A stretch of DNA of 64,000 nt, taken from contig SVEE01000002.1 of NCBI GenBank assembly GCA_015057525.1, positions 336,261 to 400,260 on the forward strand. Direction: 5' to 3'. Shown in pieces: positions 1-8,473 of the stretch. The notes below the pieces were generated by a model that did not search any database, was not told the origin of the DNA, and saw only the letters and a list, made by a program, of their open reading frames with translations. Source of the stretch: Lachnospiraceae bacterium (GTDB lineage Bacteria > Bacillota > Clostridia > Lachnospirales > Lachnospiraceae). Made by a program: the position numbers and the translations under genes. How positions within the stretch are numbered: the stretch's first letter is position 1; each line of letters opens with the position of its first letter.

Positions 1-795
1 AAAATTAAGCTTTTTGCCAGCTTCCTGCTGGAGAGTACTAGTTGTAAATGGCACAGGTGGTTTCTTCGTTTTTTCAGTATTTTTTATTTCAGCAACCTTA
101 AACTCTTTATTTTTTACCGCTTTTTTTACTTCATCAAGTTCTGTTTTTTTCAATCTATCCTTTGCATAATGAAAAGCCACTGGTTTTAAACCACTTACTG
201 GCTTAAGCAATGCATCATAGCTCCAATACTCTTCAGGAATAAATGAATTTATCTCTTCCTCTCTGTCACATATAAGTTTTAAAGCAACGGACTGAACTCG
301 TCCTGCGCTTAATCCTCTTTTTATCTTATCCCATAAAACCGGACTAATTGTATAACCAACCATACGATCAAGAACACGTCTCGCCTGTTGAGCATCAACA
401 AGATTCATATCAATATCGCGAGCTTCTTTTATTGAGGATTTAACTGCATTTTTTGTTATCTCATTGAATGTAATTCTCTTGTATTTTTTATTTTCAAGCT
501 TAAGAGCAACTGACAAATGGTACGAAATAGCCTCACCCTCACGGTCAGGGTCAGTTGCAAGATACACTTTATCAGCTTTTTTTACAGCTTTTCTAAGCTC
601 TGCTAACAAATCGCCCTTACCTCTTATAGTTATATACTTAGGTTCAAAATCATTTTCTATATCAACACCCATCTGACTTTTAGGTAAATCCCTAACATGA
701 CCATTAGATGCTATAACCTCATAGTTTGTTCCTAAAAATTTCTTGATTGTCTTAGCCTTAGCCGGAGACTCTACTATTACCAGATTCTTCGCCAT
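1..795 (-). CDS. topA: DNA topoisomerase I, N-terminal part (cut by window edge)
   Basis: Type IA topoisomerase that relaxes negatively supercoiled DNA. The visible 265 residues begin [20 protein letters not shown] and hold the Toprim domain with the acidic signature [12 protein letters not shown], then the start of the topoisomerase core ([28 protein letters not shown]). The catalytic tyrosine lies beyond the window. The ATG at 795 is preceded by a good ribosome site (AAGGAG about 8 nt upstream). It follows dprA and comM in the same direction, the usual dprA-topA order of Firmicutes. The reading frame is open to base 1, so the gene is partial only because of the window edge. Confidence 0.97.
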   Translation of the reverse strand, partial: MAKNLVIVESPAKAKTIKKFLGTNYEVIASNGHVRDLPKSQMGVDIENDFEPKYITIRGKGDLLAELRKAVKKADKVYLATDPDREGEAISYHLSVALKLENKKYKRITFNEITKNAVKSSIKEARDIDMNLVDAQQARRVLDRMVGYTISPVLWDKIKRGLSAGRVQSVALKLICDREEEINSFIPEEYWSYDALLKPVSGLKPVAFHYAKDRLKKTELDEVKKAVKNKEFKVAEIKNTEKTKKPPVPFTTSTLQQEAGKKLNF

Positions 796-831
796 TACTT
801 TTGCTCCTTTTTTACCCCAATAATAAAATAT

Positions 832-906
832 TCTATATAAACGTCATCCCTTTTATTCAAAGTCCTAAACGCAAACAACTATACACCTTTTTTTTATACT
901 ACGCAA
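832..906 (-). promoter_or_regulatory. Two possible sigma-A promoters for topA
   Basis: In the 163-base gap between dprA and topA, read on the minus strand, there are two boxes pairs with 17-base spacing: TTGCGT (901-906) with TATAGT (878-883), and TTGAAT (855-860) with TATAGA (832-837). Either would give topA its own transcript in addition to read-through from dprA. Assignment is by eye only. Confidence 0.4.
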
Positions 907-958
907 GAAAATTTTAATTTATTAAAGAATTTTTCCTACTATTACGCATTTTAATATA

Positions 959-1915
959 TTATATAGAAATAATATAATAACCCTTAACAGGCTGTTTTAT
1001 AATGTTTTTTTCTTCCATAATATAAAGAGTACTAATTGTGTTTGTTATACCTATTCCTGATTTTTGGATTATATCATCAATGTATTTGGGCTCTAAATCA
1101 AGAAAATCATATATCATTTTCTCTATATCATTCATATCCCCTCTATTATTTAACAAATCATCCTTCTTTGAATCATCTTCCTTGTCTATAAAATTATTAG
1201 CATTTCTACACATTTCTCCTCCCATCAAATCCCATAGTACATCATCTGCTGATGTAACACAAAGAGCCCCCATTTTGAGAAGATTATTTGTCCCCTCACT
1301 GTTACTATCATATGCTCTTCCTGGCACTGCATATACCTGTTTTCCTTGTTCCAAAGCATATTCTGCTGTTATAAGAGAACCACTTTTTCTCTTCGCTTCA
1401 ACAACAATCACACCATCTGAAAGAGCACTAATTATTCTGTTGCGCATAGGAAAATTCCCAGGAAAACTTTTTACATCGAGCCCATACTCAGAAATAATAC
1501 ATCCTTTCTTGTCTATTTCAGTGTATAAATCAATATTTTCTCTTGGATAGGTAACGTTAATCCCACATCCAAGCACACCTACCGTGTATCCTCCTGCCTC
1601 TAAAGCACCTTTATGAGCTTGACTATCTATACCTTTGGCTAGACCACTTATAATATTTACTCCTGCCTTAGATAAATCTCTGGCAAGCTTCCTTGCCATT
1701 TCTTTTCCATAAGTACTCATGTTTCTTGAACCAACAATGGCTATATTTTTATTATTTAAATTAATGCTACCATCCAAATTTCCTCTTATATACAATCGCT
1801 TAGGAGGATTATGTATTTCTTTCAACTTTTGAGGAAAATCCTCATCATCTCTATTAATAATACGAATATTTCCTTTGTTCAATTTTTCTAACTCTTCATT
1901 ACAAACACTATCCAT
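959..1915 (-). CDS. dprA: DNA-processing protein DprA
   Basis: DprA/Smf binds incoming single-stranded DNA and loads RecA during natural transformation. The 318-residue protein has the Rossmann-like core with NIAIVGSRNMSTYGKEMARK (about 55-75), GLAKGIDSQAHKGAL and the GCGINVTYPREN segment, ending with a winged-helix-like tail (residues 260-318). Length is normal for Firmicutes (about 300). It begins 3 bases after the comM stop, so the two are surely co-transcribed; presence of both competence-type genes is common in Clostridia and does not by itself prove transformation. Confidence 0.95.
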   Translation of the reverse strand: MDSVCNEELEKLNKGNIRIINRDDEDFPQKLKEIHNPPKRLYIRGNLDGSINLNNKNIAIVGSRNMSTYGKEMARKLARDLSKAGVNIISGLAKGIDSQAHKGALEAGGYTVGVLGCGINVTYPRENIDLYTEIDKKGCIISEYGLDVKSFPGNFPMRNRIISALSDGVIVVEAKRKSGSLITAEYALEQGKQVYAVPGRAYDSNSEGTNNLLKMGALCVTSADDVLWDLMGGEMCRNANNFIDKEDDSKKDDLLNNRGDMNDIEKMIYDFLDLEPKYIDDIIQKSGIGITNTISTLYIMEEKNIIKQPVKGYYIISI

Positions 1916-1918
1916 AAT

Positions 1919-3445
1919 TTAATTCTCCTTATTTTTTATTCCATTTCTATAAAACAAAGCCTCCATCAAATGCTTCTCTCCGATTTCCTTACTTCCATCC
2001 AAATCAGCAATAGTTCGTGACAACTTTAATATTCTATGCGTTCCCCTAGCACTTAGTTCCATTGTTTTAAAGCTTTTTTCTAGCATTTTTTCTTCTTTTT
2101 CGCCCAAATGTATATATTTCTTAATTAGCTTCCCATCCAATTGAGAATTGAAATTAATACCATCCTCTTTATATCTTTTTCTCTGTATCTTTATAGCCGC
2201 CTCTACCCTTTCCCTTATAGACATAGAATTTTCCTCAAAACCATTAGAAAAAAGTTCATCATATTCTATGGGTTTGACTTCGATATTCATGTCTATTCTG
2301 TCAAGTAGTGGTCCACTAACCCTTCCTTGATATCTCTTTATTTGTATTGAACTACAACTACATTTCTTCATGTTAGGATAAAATCCACAAGGGCATGGAT
2401 TCATTGCTGCAACTAGCATAAAATCCGCTGGAAATACATATGATGCATTCACTCTTGATATTGTTATTTTTCTATCCTCCAGAGGCTGACGCATTACCTC
2501 TAAAACATTTTTGTTAAACTCAGGAATTTCATCAAGAAACAAAACCCCATTATGGGCAAGACTAACCTCTCCTGGTTTGGGAACCCTACCTCCACCTATC
2601 AAGGCATAATTAGAAATTGTGTGATGTGGCGACCTAAACGGCCTTTCATAGATTAGTGCTCCGCTGTCGGGAAGCATTCCATTAATACTATAAATTTTAG
2701 TAACCTCAATACTCTCTTCAAAAGTAAGGCGAGGCATAATTGTAGGTAATCTCTTAGCAATCATAGACTTACCCGCTCCCGCTGCACCAGTCATCAATAC
2801 GTTGTGAAATCCAGCTGCGGCTATTTCCATACCTCTTTTTAAAACTTGTTGACCTTTTATTTCCGAAAAATCCACATTATAGCATATGTCTTCATCAATA
2901 AATTTATTGGTATTTATATACGGAGAAACATCTGACATTCCCTGTATATAATCTACTGCCTCCTGCAGTGTTTCTACACCAATTACTTTCATACCTTGAA
3001 TAAGGCCAGCCTCTTCTTGATTTACCTTAGGAACAACGCAACAATTTATTCCTTTTTTATAACAATAATGAATCATAGGCAGGATTCCAGGCACTGAATT
3101 AACTCTTCCGTTTAAACTTAGTTCACCAATAATCACTGTATTTTCCATATCAACTTCTGGAACAATACCAAGAGACATAAGCACAGCTATGCTTATTGGC
3201 AAATCAAACCCTGAACCATCTTTTTTTAAGTCTGCTGGGGATAAATTAATTGTGATACGTTTGGGTGGTAAATAATAACCAGAATTTTTTAGAGCCGTTC
3301 TAACTCTTTCGCCGGCCTCCTTTACAGATGAGGATAGATAACCGACCATTGTGAATGTTGGCAAGCCGTCATGAATATCAGCTTCCACATTAACTGCTAT
3401 ACCGTCTATTCCATAGACGGCACAGCATAAAACTTTACTATACAT
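1919..3445 (-). CDS. comM: ComM/YifB family AAA+ ATPase (Mg-chelatase-like)
   Basis: YifB/ComM proteins are AAA+ helicase-like ATPases; ComM of Gram-negative bacteria promotes branch migration during transformation. The 508-residue product has the N-terminal ChlI-like domain (residues 1-170), Walker A GAAGAGKSMIAKRLP near residue 220, Walker B GVLFLDEIPEF, a sensor segment AAMNPCPCGFYP with a Cys cluster (CPCG, KCSCSS) typical of the family, and the C-terminal Mg_chelatase_C domain (ARGTHRILKLSRTIADL). Ribosome site AGGGAG lies 7 nt before the ATG at 3445. It forms an operon with dprA. Confidence 0.93.
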   Translation of the reverse strand: MYSKVLCCAVYGIDGIAVNVEADIHDGLPTFTMVGYLSSSVKEAGERVRTALKNSGYYLPPKRITINLSPADLKKDGSGFDLPISIAVLMSLGIVPEVDMENTVIIGELSLNGRVNSVPGILPMIHYCYKKGINCCVVPKVNQEEAGLIQGMKVIGVETLQEAVDYIQGMSDVSPYINTNKFIDEDICYNVDFSEIKGQQVLKRGMEIAAAGFHNVLMTGAAGAGKSMIAKRLPTIMPRLTFEESIEVTKIYSINGMLPDSGALIYERPFRSPHHTISNYALIGGGRVPKPGEVSLAHNGVLFLDEIPEFNKNVLEVMRQPLEDRKITISRVNASYVFPADFMLVAAMNPCPCGFYPNMKKCSCSSIQIKRYQGRVSGPLLDRIDMNIEVKPIEYDELFSNGFEENSMSIRERVEAAIKIQRKRYKEDGINFNSQLDGKLIKKYIHLGEKEEKMLEKSFKTMELSARGTHRILKLSRTIADLDGSKEIGEKHLMEALFYRNGIKNKEN

Positions 3446-3500
3446 ATTTTGCTCCCTTTCTACCTCTCCAGGAGCCTAAATAAATAATGCTTTACATTAA

Positions 3501-4064
3501 TTATTTCTTTTGAACACTATATCCAAATTTCCCTATTTTTTCTCCAAGAGTAAAATACTCTCCATGGGAATATGCAACTAAATCGGCAGCCTGCAAATCG
3601 AACTTGCCTTTATCATCCATATATTTCTTGTCTACACACACTGCAGTAACCTCAGCAAGAAACATATCATGAGAACCTAATTCAATAACATTTTTCACCT
3701 TACATTCTATATTTACAGGACTCTCCTCTATAAGTGGAACATTTACAGTCTGAGCTTTCCCCTTCGTGAGTTTCATCTCAGAAAATTTATCTATATCTCT
3801 ACCTGATTTTACACCACAGTAATCCATTGCATATGTAAGGTCTCTATTAATAAGATTAATTACGAATTCACCATTCTTGGTTAAAAGCTGATGAGAATAT
3901 CTTGATTTTCTAACTGAAATCGAAACCATGGCTGGGTCAGAATTAATTGTACCAGCCCATGCAATCGTAATTATATTATCATTACCTTTACCGTCACCTA
4001 CTGTTACCATAACAGCAGGTACTGGATATAGCATATTTCCCGGTTTCCATACTTCTTTTGACAT
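3501..4064 (-). CDS. Flavin reductase-like (FMN-binding split-barrel) protein
   Basis: 187-residue member of the flavin reductase family of FMN-binding split barrels, related to proteins such as NADH:FMN oxidoreductases and flavoredoxin. Seen: VPAVMVTVGDGKGNDNIITI near the N-terminus, then SISVRKSRYSHQLL and the FVINL strand, all typical of the fold. An upstream in-frame ATG at 4076 exists, but GGAGG sits 6 nt before the ATG at 4064, so the protein begins MSKEVWKPGN. It lies 12 bases behind the alarmone synthetase gene. Physiological electron acceptor cannot be read from the sequence. Confidence 0.85.
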   Translation of the reverse strand: MSKEVWKPGNMLYPVPAVMVTVGDGKGNDNIITIAWAGTINSDPAMVSISVRKSRYSHQLLTKNGEFVINLINRDLTYAMDYCGVKSGRDIDKFSEMKLTKGKAQTVNVPLIEESPVNIECKVKNVIELGSHDMFLAEVTAVCVDKKYMDDKGKFDLQAADLVAYSHGEYFTLGEKIGKFGYSVQKK

Positions 4065-4076
4065 ACTAACCTCCAA

Positions 4077-4742
4077 CTATTCGAGCATATGTCGAATCTC
4101 TTGCATTTTATAATCCATTGCTGTACTCATATCAGCACATTTTTTTAATTCCTGTGCGATTATCTCAGGATGTTTTAAATTATCCTTCTTATATTTTAAC
4201 TTATGATCAAGACTTGCCCAAAAATCCATAGCAATGGTTCTGAACTGAACCTCAACCTTCATATATTTCTTCTCTTTTGAAAGGAATATAGGAATCTCGA
4301 CAATTAAATGTAAACTTCTATATCCATTAGGCTTAGGATTTCTTATATAATCCTTAACACATACAACATTAATATCATCCTGATCCGTTAACAAATCAGC
4401 TAATATATAGATATCCTCAGGAAAAGAACAAATTACTCTTATGCCTGCTATATCTGTTAAGTTTTCCTCTATATTTTCAACTGTGAGAGGTAAACCTTTT
4501 TTCTTCATCTTATCAATAATACTAATTGGCTGCTTCAATCTACTCTTTATTGATTCAAATGGATTTCTATTATGTTGAAGCGCAAATTCTGTATTAAGAA
4601 CTTTTAATTTTGTTTCGATTTCCATTAAAGCACATTCATATTTCATCATCAAATCTATAAATGGCTGCATACTCTTCAAAGAACCCTCCGCATTATCGGA
4701 GCTTCTTAATAATTCCATATTTATTCCACTTGTAGCACTCAT
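4077..4742 (-). CDS. Small alarmone synthetase (RelQ/YjbM-type GTP pyrophosphokinase)
   Basis: Single-domain (p)ppGpp synthetase that transfers pyrophosphate from ATP to GTP/GDP. The 221-residue protein has the RelA/SpoT synthetase core: SRLKQPISIIDKMKKKG, DIAGIRVICSFPEDIY (metal-binding Asp), PKPNGYRSLHLIVEIPI and EVQFRTIAMDFWASLDHKL. There is no HD hydrolase, TGS or ACT domain, so it is a RelQ/RelP-type enzyme and not full-length Rel. A C-terminal helix (residues 185-221) matches the oligomerisation helix of RelQ. Synthetase-only proteins are controlled mainly by their expression and by allostery. Confidence 0.92.
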   Translation of the reverse strand: MSATSGINMELLRSSDNAEGSLKSMQPFIDLMMKYECALMEIETKLKVLNTEFALQHNRNPFESIKSRLKQPISIIDKMKKKGLPLTVENIEENLTDIAGIRVICSFPEDIYILADLLTDQDDINVVCVKDYIRNPKPNGYRSLHLIVEIPIFLSKEKKYMKVEVQFRTIAMDFWASLDHKLKYKKDNLKHPEIIAQELKKCADMSTAMDYKMQEIRHMLE

Positions 4743-4761
4743 GTAACCACCCTACCTTTAC

Positions 4762-5745
4762 TTAAGTCGGTAATTTCTTAAGAGCTTGCATAAACAACTC
4801 TTTTATTTTACCATCATAACCTCTTCCTATTTTTTTAAGAGTTTCATCATCAATAAATCCCCCTGCCATTGCAGCATGTCCGCCACCTGAACCTATACCT
4901 GACAAAGCATCGAAAATAAGTTTTCCCGCGTCAATCTCTGGTCTCTCGCTTCTTACAGAAAATTTGATACCTGAGCTATTTACGGAATATACTATAGCTA
5001 CATCAACCACATCAAGTGACAATATAAAATCAGAAATAATACCTACTAATGAATTTGGACATTCAAATGGCATATATGTAAATCCTACATAATCAAAAAC
5101 CTCAATGTTTTCTATGGCTGCAGCATAGGCTTTTAAATCATGAAATTCTATAGTTGAACTATACATATCATGAAGCTTATGCCAATCAGCATAATTATGA
5201 ACATAGGCAATCATATCCATATCCAGTGATGTAGTTCCTCTTATTAAATCATCTGTATCCATTTTGATTCCATAAGCTAAAGCTGTTGCTACGTTCTCAT
5301 CCATAGGAGTGTTAGTTTTGTAATAGTAGCTAGCAACTATACTCGCACATGCACCTGTTATTGTTATGTCTGTATATACGTAATCCTCTGTTTTCTTGAA
5401 AACCGGATGATGATCAACACAACCAATCTCAATTCCAGGAAGATTTGTTGTATTTGCATTTGGTTTTTGACAATCTACATGAACAATATAATCAGATTCC
5501 TGCATATTTTCTATTTCTTCATAGGAATATATCTCTATACCAAATGCATCCATCATTTTTCTTGTATTAAATCTATCAATACTTCCCACATAGCATATAG
5601 TAGATTTTACATCATAGTACTCAAGAAATTTTTGCAATCCAAATGCACTTGCTATAGCATCTGGATCTGGAAAATTATGTGTTTGTAAATATACCTTATG
5701 TCCTTTTAAAAGTTCAATTAATTCATTTGGATTTTTACCCTGCAT
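4762..5745 (-). CDS. DHH-family phosphoesterase (NrnA-like)
   Basis: 327-residue DHH/DHHA1 protein of the NrnA (oligoribonuclease / pAp phosphatase) type. Metal-binding motifs in order: THNFPDPDAIASAFGLQKF (about 23-40, DPDA in place of the commoner HxDxD), the VHVDCQ strand, CVDHHPVF (about 132-139, the DHH box) and the DHHA1 substrate motif GSGGGHAAMAGG near the C-terminus. NrnA enzymes degrade nanoRNA or linear dinucleotides. It lies between the alarmone synthetase and truA with short gaps (19 and 26 bases), consistent with one operon. Exact substrate unknown. Confidence 0.85.
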   Translation of the reverse strand: MQGKNPNELIELLKGHKVYLQTHNFPDPDAIASAFGLQKFLEYYDVKSTICYVGSIDRFNTRKMMDAFGIEIYSYEEIENMQESDYIVHVDCQKPNANTTNLPGIEIGCVDHHPVFKKTEDYVYTDITITGACASIVASYYYKTNTPMDENVATALAYGIKMDTDDLIRGTTSLDMDMIAYVHNYADWHKLHDMYSSTIEFHDLKAYAAAIENIEVFDYVGFTYMPFECPNSLVGIISDFILSLDVVDVAIVYSVNSSGIKFSVRSERPEIDAGKLIFDALSGIGSGGGHAAMAGGFIDDETLKKIGRGYDGKIKELFMQALKKLPT

Positions 5746-5771
5746 ATCTATTACCTAAAAGCTTATCAGGC

Positions 5772-6515
5772 CTAATAATATACCCTCTTAAGGCATAATC
5801 CTTTAGCCGGCGCAAGCATTGAAAAAGCTTTTTTATCCTTTTTATTTAATATGTCTATCAACTGCTCCTCTGTTAAATCCCCTGTTCCAATCATAACAAT
5901 TGCTGCAGTTAATTTCCTTACCATGTGATATAAAAAACCTTCCCCCAAAAAGGTAATTCTAATGTAATTATTATCTTTTTCTATTGAAATATTTTCAATG
6001 GTTCTAACTGTAGATTTTTTTCCTTTCATATCCGAGAAGCTTGCAAAATCATGTCTACCCACTAATATATTTACAGCAGACTGCATCTTATCTACATCCA
6101 AAAAATGGCAATAATTCCAAGAATATTTCCTAGTAAATACATCTGCCTTATCAGATGTATCTATACTGTAAACATATTCCTTTTTTTTAGCTGAAAGTCT
6201 CGCATGAAAACGCTTATCTACAACACACGCTTCAATAACCTTAATATCCTCAGGAAGATATCTGTTAAGATAATCTTTTATTTCTGATGGTTCCTTATCT
6301 GTATTTATGTGAAAATTGGCGGTTTGTCCCATAGCATGTACTCCTGAATCAGTTCTTCCTGAGCCATGAATTTCCACATTATAATCTAAATTTAGCATGT
6401 TTTTTAATACCAAAGAAATCTTAGTTTCTATAGTATTATCTGTATTACCCTGTCTCTGCCATCCACTATATCTTGTTCCATCATATTGCAAGGTAATTAA
6501 TATATTCTTATCCAC
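5772..6515 (-). CDS. truA: tRNA pseudouridine(38-40) synthase TruA
   Basis: Isomerises uridines 38-40 in the tRNA anticodon arm. The 247-residue protein has the TruA N-terminal LQYDGTRYSGWQRQ and the catalytic motif GSGRTDSGVHAMGQ with the nucleophile Asp56, the second half with SFSDMKGKK and the C-terminal FLYHMVRKLTAAIVMIGTG. Normal length. It lies 24 bases after the small membrane protein gene. Confidence 0.96.
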   Translation of the reverse strand: MDKNILITLQYDGTRYSGWQRQGNTDNTIETKISLVLKNMLNLDYNVEIHGSGRTDSGVHAMGQTANFHINTDKEPSEIKDYLNRYLPEDIKVIEACVVDKRFHARLSAKKKEYVYSIDTSDKADVFTRKYSWNYCHFLDVDKMQSAVNILVGRHDFASFSDMKGKKSTVRTIENISIEKDNNYIRITFLGEGFLYHMVRKLTAAIVMIGTGDLTEEQLIDILNKKDKKAFSMLAPAKGLCLKRVYY

Positions 6516-6539
6516 AGTTATTCCTCATTAATAGATAGT

Positions 6540-6686
6540 TTAGCAACATTTACAGAGCAAAATATACGCTGCAAAAAGCATCAGCATAACTACTAGAAAT
6601 TCTGTAAATCCGCTTACAAAATATGATATCAAAATTCCCACTGCCATAAAAAGCATGGCATAACCAAGCAAAGCTCGCACAAACAT
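6540..6686 (-). CDS. Small hydrophobic membrane protein, 48 residues
   Basis: Short gene not of recognised function. It starts at the ATG at 6686 (product begins MFVRALLGYAMLF), 7 nt behind a GGATGG ribosome-like site, and ends ILLCKCC. The product is almost wholly hydrophobic and should form two transmembrane helices (residues 5-22 and 25-44) with a short SGFTEF turn. It fits exactly in the gap between gerW and truA, in the same direction, with 24 bases to truA; without it there would be a 237-base gap in an otherwise packed block. Coding status is inferred from frame, ribosome site and context. Confidence 0.6.
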   Translation of the reverse strand: MFVRALLGYAMLFMAVGILISYFVSGFTEFLVVMLMLFAAYILLCKCC

Positions 6687-6752
6687 ATAACAGCCATCCA
6701 AAATCAACTTATATAATTATATGTTTGAGTCTGGGAAATAAGAATCAATAAT

Positions 6753-7160
6753 CTATATTGTTTCTTCCTTAGATGCTTCGTCAATAGCCTTATTTATAGC
6801 TTCTTCCTCTTCTGGATTCTTATTCTTTGAAACAGCACTAGTAACCTTATCAACGATATCAGGAACCATATCTATAATTTTAGTGATAGTATCTTCTCCC
6901 TTTACGCTGACCATTCTAGCACGACCATTCTGAATTACTAAAACTGCAGATGGAGACATCTTTCCTCCCATTCCACCTCCAGCTGAGTTGCTGTTGCCAC
7001 CCTTTGCAAAGGCCCCTGCAGCCACACCAAAGTTAACATCAACCAAAGGTAAAATAATTGTATCTCCTATTTGTGTAGGCTCACCTACAACTGTCTTTGT
7101 TGTAAGCATTGCATCCATTCCTTTAAAAAGTGAGCCAACTGTCTGATTAAAATCTGCCAT
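6753..7160 (-). CDS. gerW: GerW/YtfJ family sporulation protein
   Basis: 135-residue GerW (YtfJ) family protein; the Bacillus member is made in the forespore and affects L-alanine germination, and family members also occur in non-sporulating relatives. Seen: GSLFKGMDAMLTTKTVVGEP, IILPLVDVNFGVAAGAFA, a Gly/Ser-rich loop (GGNSNSAGGGMGGK) and VLVIQNGRARMVSV. GAGGAGG lies 7 nt before the ATG at 7160, so the in-frame ATG at 7184 is not used. It follows the DUF2953 gene, the same pairing as in many Clostridia. Confidence 0.9.
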   Translation of the reverse strand: MADFNQTVGSLFKGMDAMLTTKTVVGEPTQIGDTIILPLVDVNFGVAAGAFAKGGNSNSAGGGMGGKMSPSAVLVIQNGRARMVSVKGEDTITKIIDMVPDIVDKVTSAVSKNKNPEEEEAINKAIDEASKEETI

Positions 7161-7184
7161 ATTAACAACCTCCTCTAAATACAT

Positions 7185-8126
7185 TTATATTTTTTTAGCC
7201 ATTTTTATTGTTTGCCAAATATATTTTTTTAGTACTATTCGTACCACATAACCTAATACTATTCTACCCTTAAGATATATCTTACCTTCTATTACCTTCT
7301 CATAAAAATCCGGTTCTAAAGAAAAATCTTTCTGATATACAAATGGTAGCAAGCTCATATATCCTGTAATTTGACCTGTTTTAGCTGGATCTCCGAAACC
7401 ATATCTAAGTCTACCCTTTATTTTCTTCGGGGCAATATGTTTTAACAATCCAACAATATATTTCTTTAAGTATGCTCTTGTTCTCACTGTGCAATTCATA
7501 TTCCAAAACTTTTTGAATCGCTGAATTTTTTTGTCTAACTTTGCCTTTTTTTCTTCAATATCTGAAACTATCTTGTTAGGATTTAGTTTCTTTGCAGAAT
7601 CAGCCATACCCTGAGCCAGTTTCTTAGCTCTACCAGACAGTTTTTTCTCATCATCTTCTAAGATATCATCTTCGTCATCCCATAAATCATAAGAATCTGC
7701 AGTGGATGACTCTGGTTCTTCTACAGAAGTATCATTAATAATGTCTTCTTCTGACTTTTCAGGTTCTTCATTTTTAATATTTGAAGCACCAGTTTCTTCT
7801 TTCGTAGACTCTTTGACTTTCTTAGTCTTGGTTTTCTTGATTTTTTTAGGTTTCTTCTTATCCGGCTTATCCTTTTTCTTAAGAGTTATGCCAAATATTT
7901 TTATGACCGTGTCTACATTTTTTTCATTTTTATTATAATTAACAAGTACAGACACAATTAAATATTTTATCTTTGCTTTTACCGTAATATTTTCATCCAT
8001 ATTAGCATCAGCCGAATACTTTATTGGAGCAAATAACACAAGTAAGAGCAAAAGTAACACTAAACCAATCAAGCCAAGTATAATCCATAATAAAATTTTT
8101 AGTATAAGTAATAATACTTGGAGCAT
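7185..8126 (-). CDS. DUF2953 domain membrane-anchored protein
   Basis: 313 residues: an N-terminal transmembrane helix (about 5-33, very Leu-rich), a short strand domain, then a highly charged linker (residues 90-200; Lys runs such as KKDKPDKKKPKKIKKTK followed by Glu/Asp-rich stretches) and a conserved C-terminal domain with GRLRYGFGDPAKTGQITGYM, the DUF2953 signature. Members usually stand next to gerW/ytfJ, as here, which suggests a spore or envelope role; molecular function is unknown. The unusually basic-then-acidic linker is low complexity and probably disordered. Confidence 0.85.
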   Translation of the reverse strand: MLQVLLLILKILLWIILGLIGLVLLLLLLVLFAPIKYSADANMDENITVKAKIKYLIVSVLVNYNKNEKNVDTVIKIFGITLKKKDKPDKKKPKKIKKTKTKKVKESTKEETGASNIKNEEPEKSEEDIINDTSVEEPESSTADSYDLWDDEDDILEDDEKKLSGRAKKLAQGMADSAKKLNPNKIVSDIEEKKAKLDKKIQRFKKFWNMNCTVRTRAYLKKYIVGLLKHIAPKKIKGRLRYGFGDPAKTGQITGYMSLLPFVYQKDFSLEPDFYEKVIEGKIYLKGRIVLGYVVRIVLKKYIWQTIKMAKKI

Positions 8127-8135
8127 ATTCTCACC

Positions 8136-8462
8136 CTATATCCCTAAAAATCCTTTTGCGTCATTTAAATATCCCGCATCATACATATTTTGAATAATTT
8201 CCATCACAAGCTCACTTGCCATAGATTTATTTGCAGCAAGACCAATTACGCATATATCATCTTCTATTTTTTTGTAAAATGGTTGAAGCAACTGGTCATA
8301 TTTGTATATTTCCAGTATTCCATCTCCAAATAAAGGCAAGGTAACAACATGAAGATCCTTTATAATCTTACCTTTTTGCATTCTTTTTAATACTTTATCA
8401 ATTTTTCGGTCTGTTAAACCATATGTATAAAGTGAATCAATTATCTTCACGCTACCACCCAA
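8136..8462 (-). CDS. Unknown 108-residue protein
   Basis: No family recognised. The product (begins MGGSVKIIDSLYTYGLTDRK) looks like a small globular alpha/beta protein without signal peptide or membrane segment; the first 30 residues (IDSLYTYGLTDRKIDKVLKRM) resemble a helical bundle. It sits 9 bases upstream of the DUF2953 gene and 11 bases downstream of the 468-residue helical gene, so it belongs to the same operon. A plus-frame or overlapping reading (8452-8640) is a shadow of the neighbouring gene. Confidence 0.7.
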   Translation of the reverse strand: MGGSVKIIDSLYTYGLTDRKIDKVLKRMQKGKIIKDLHVVTLPLFGDGILEIYKYDQLLQPFYKKIEDDICVIGLAANKSMASELVMEIIQNMYDAGYLNDAKGFLGI

Positions 8463-8473
8463 ACTTTCTGGTT

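Noticed and set aside
1038..1550. 170-codon plus-strand frame
   Set aside because: Antisense to dprA, with composition typical of reverse-frame shadows.
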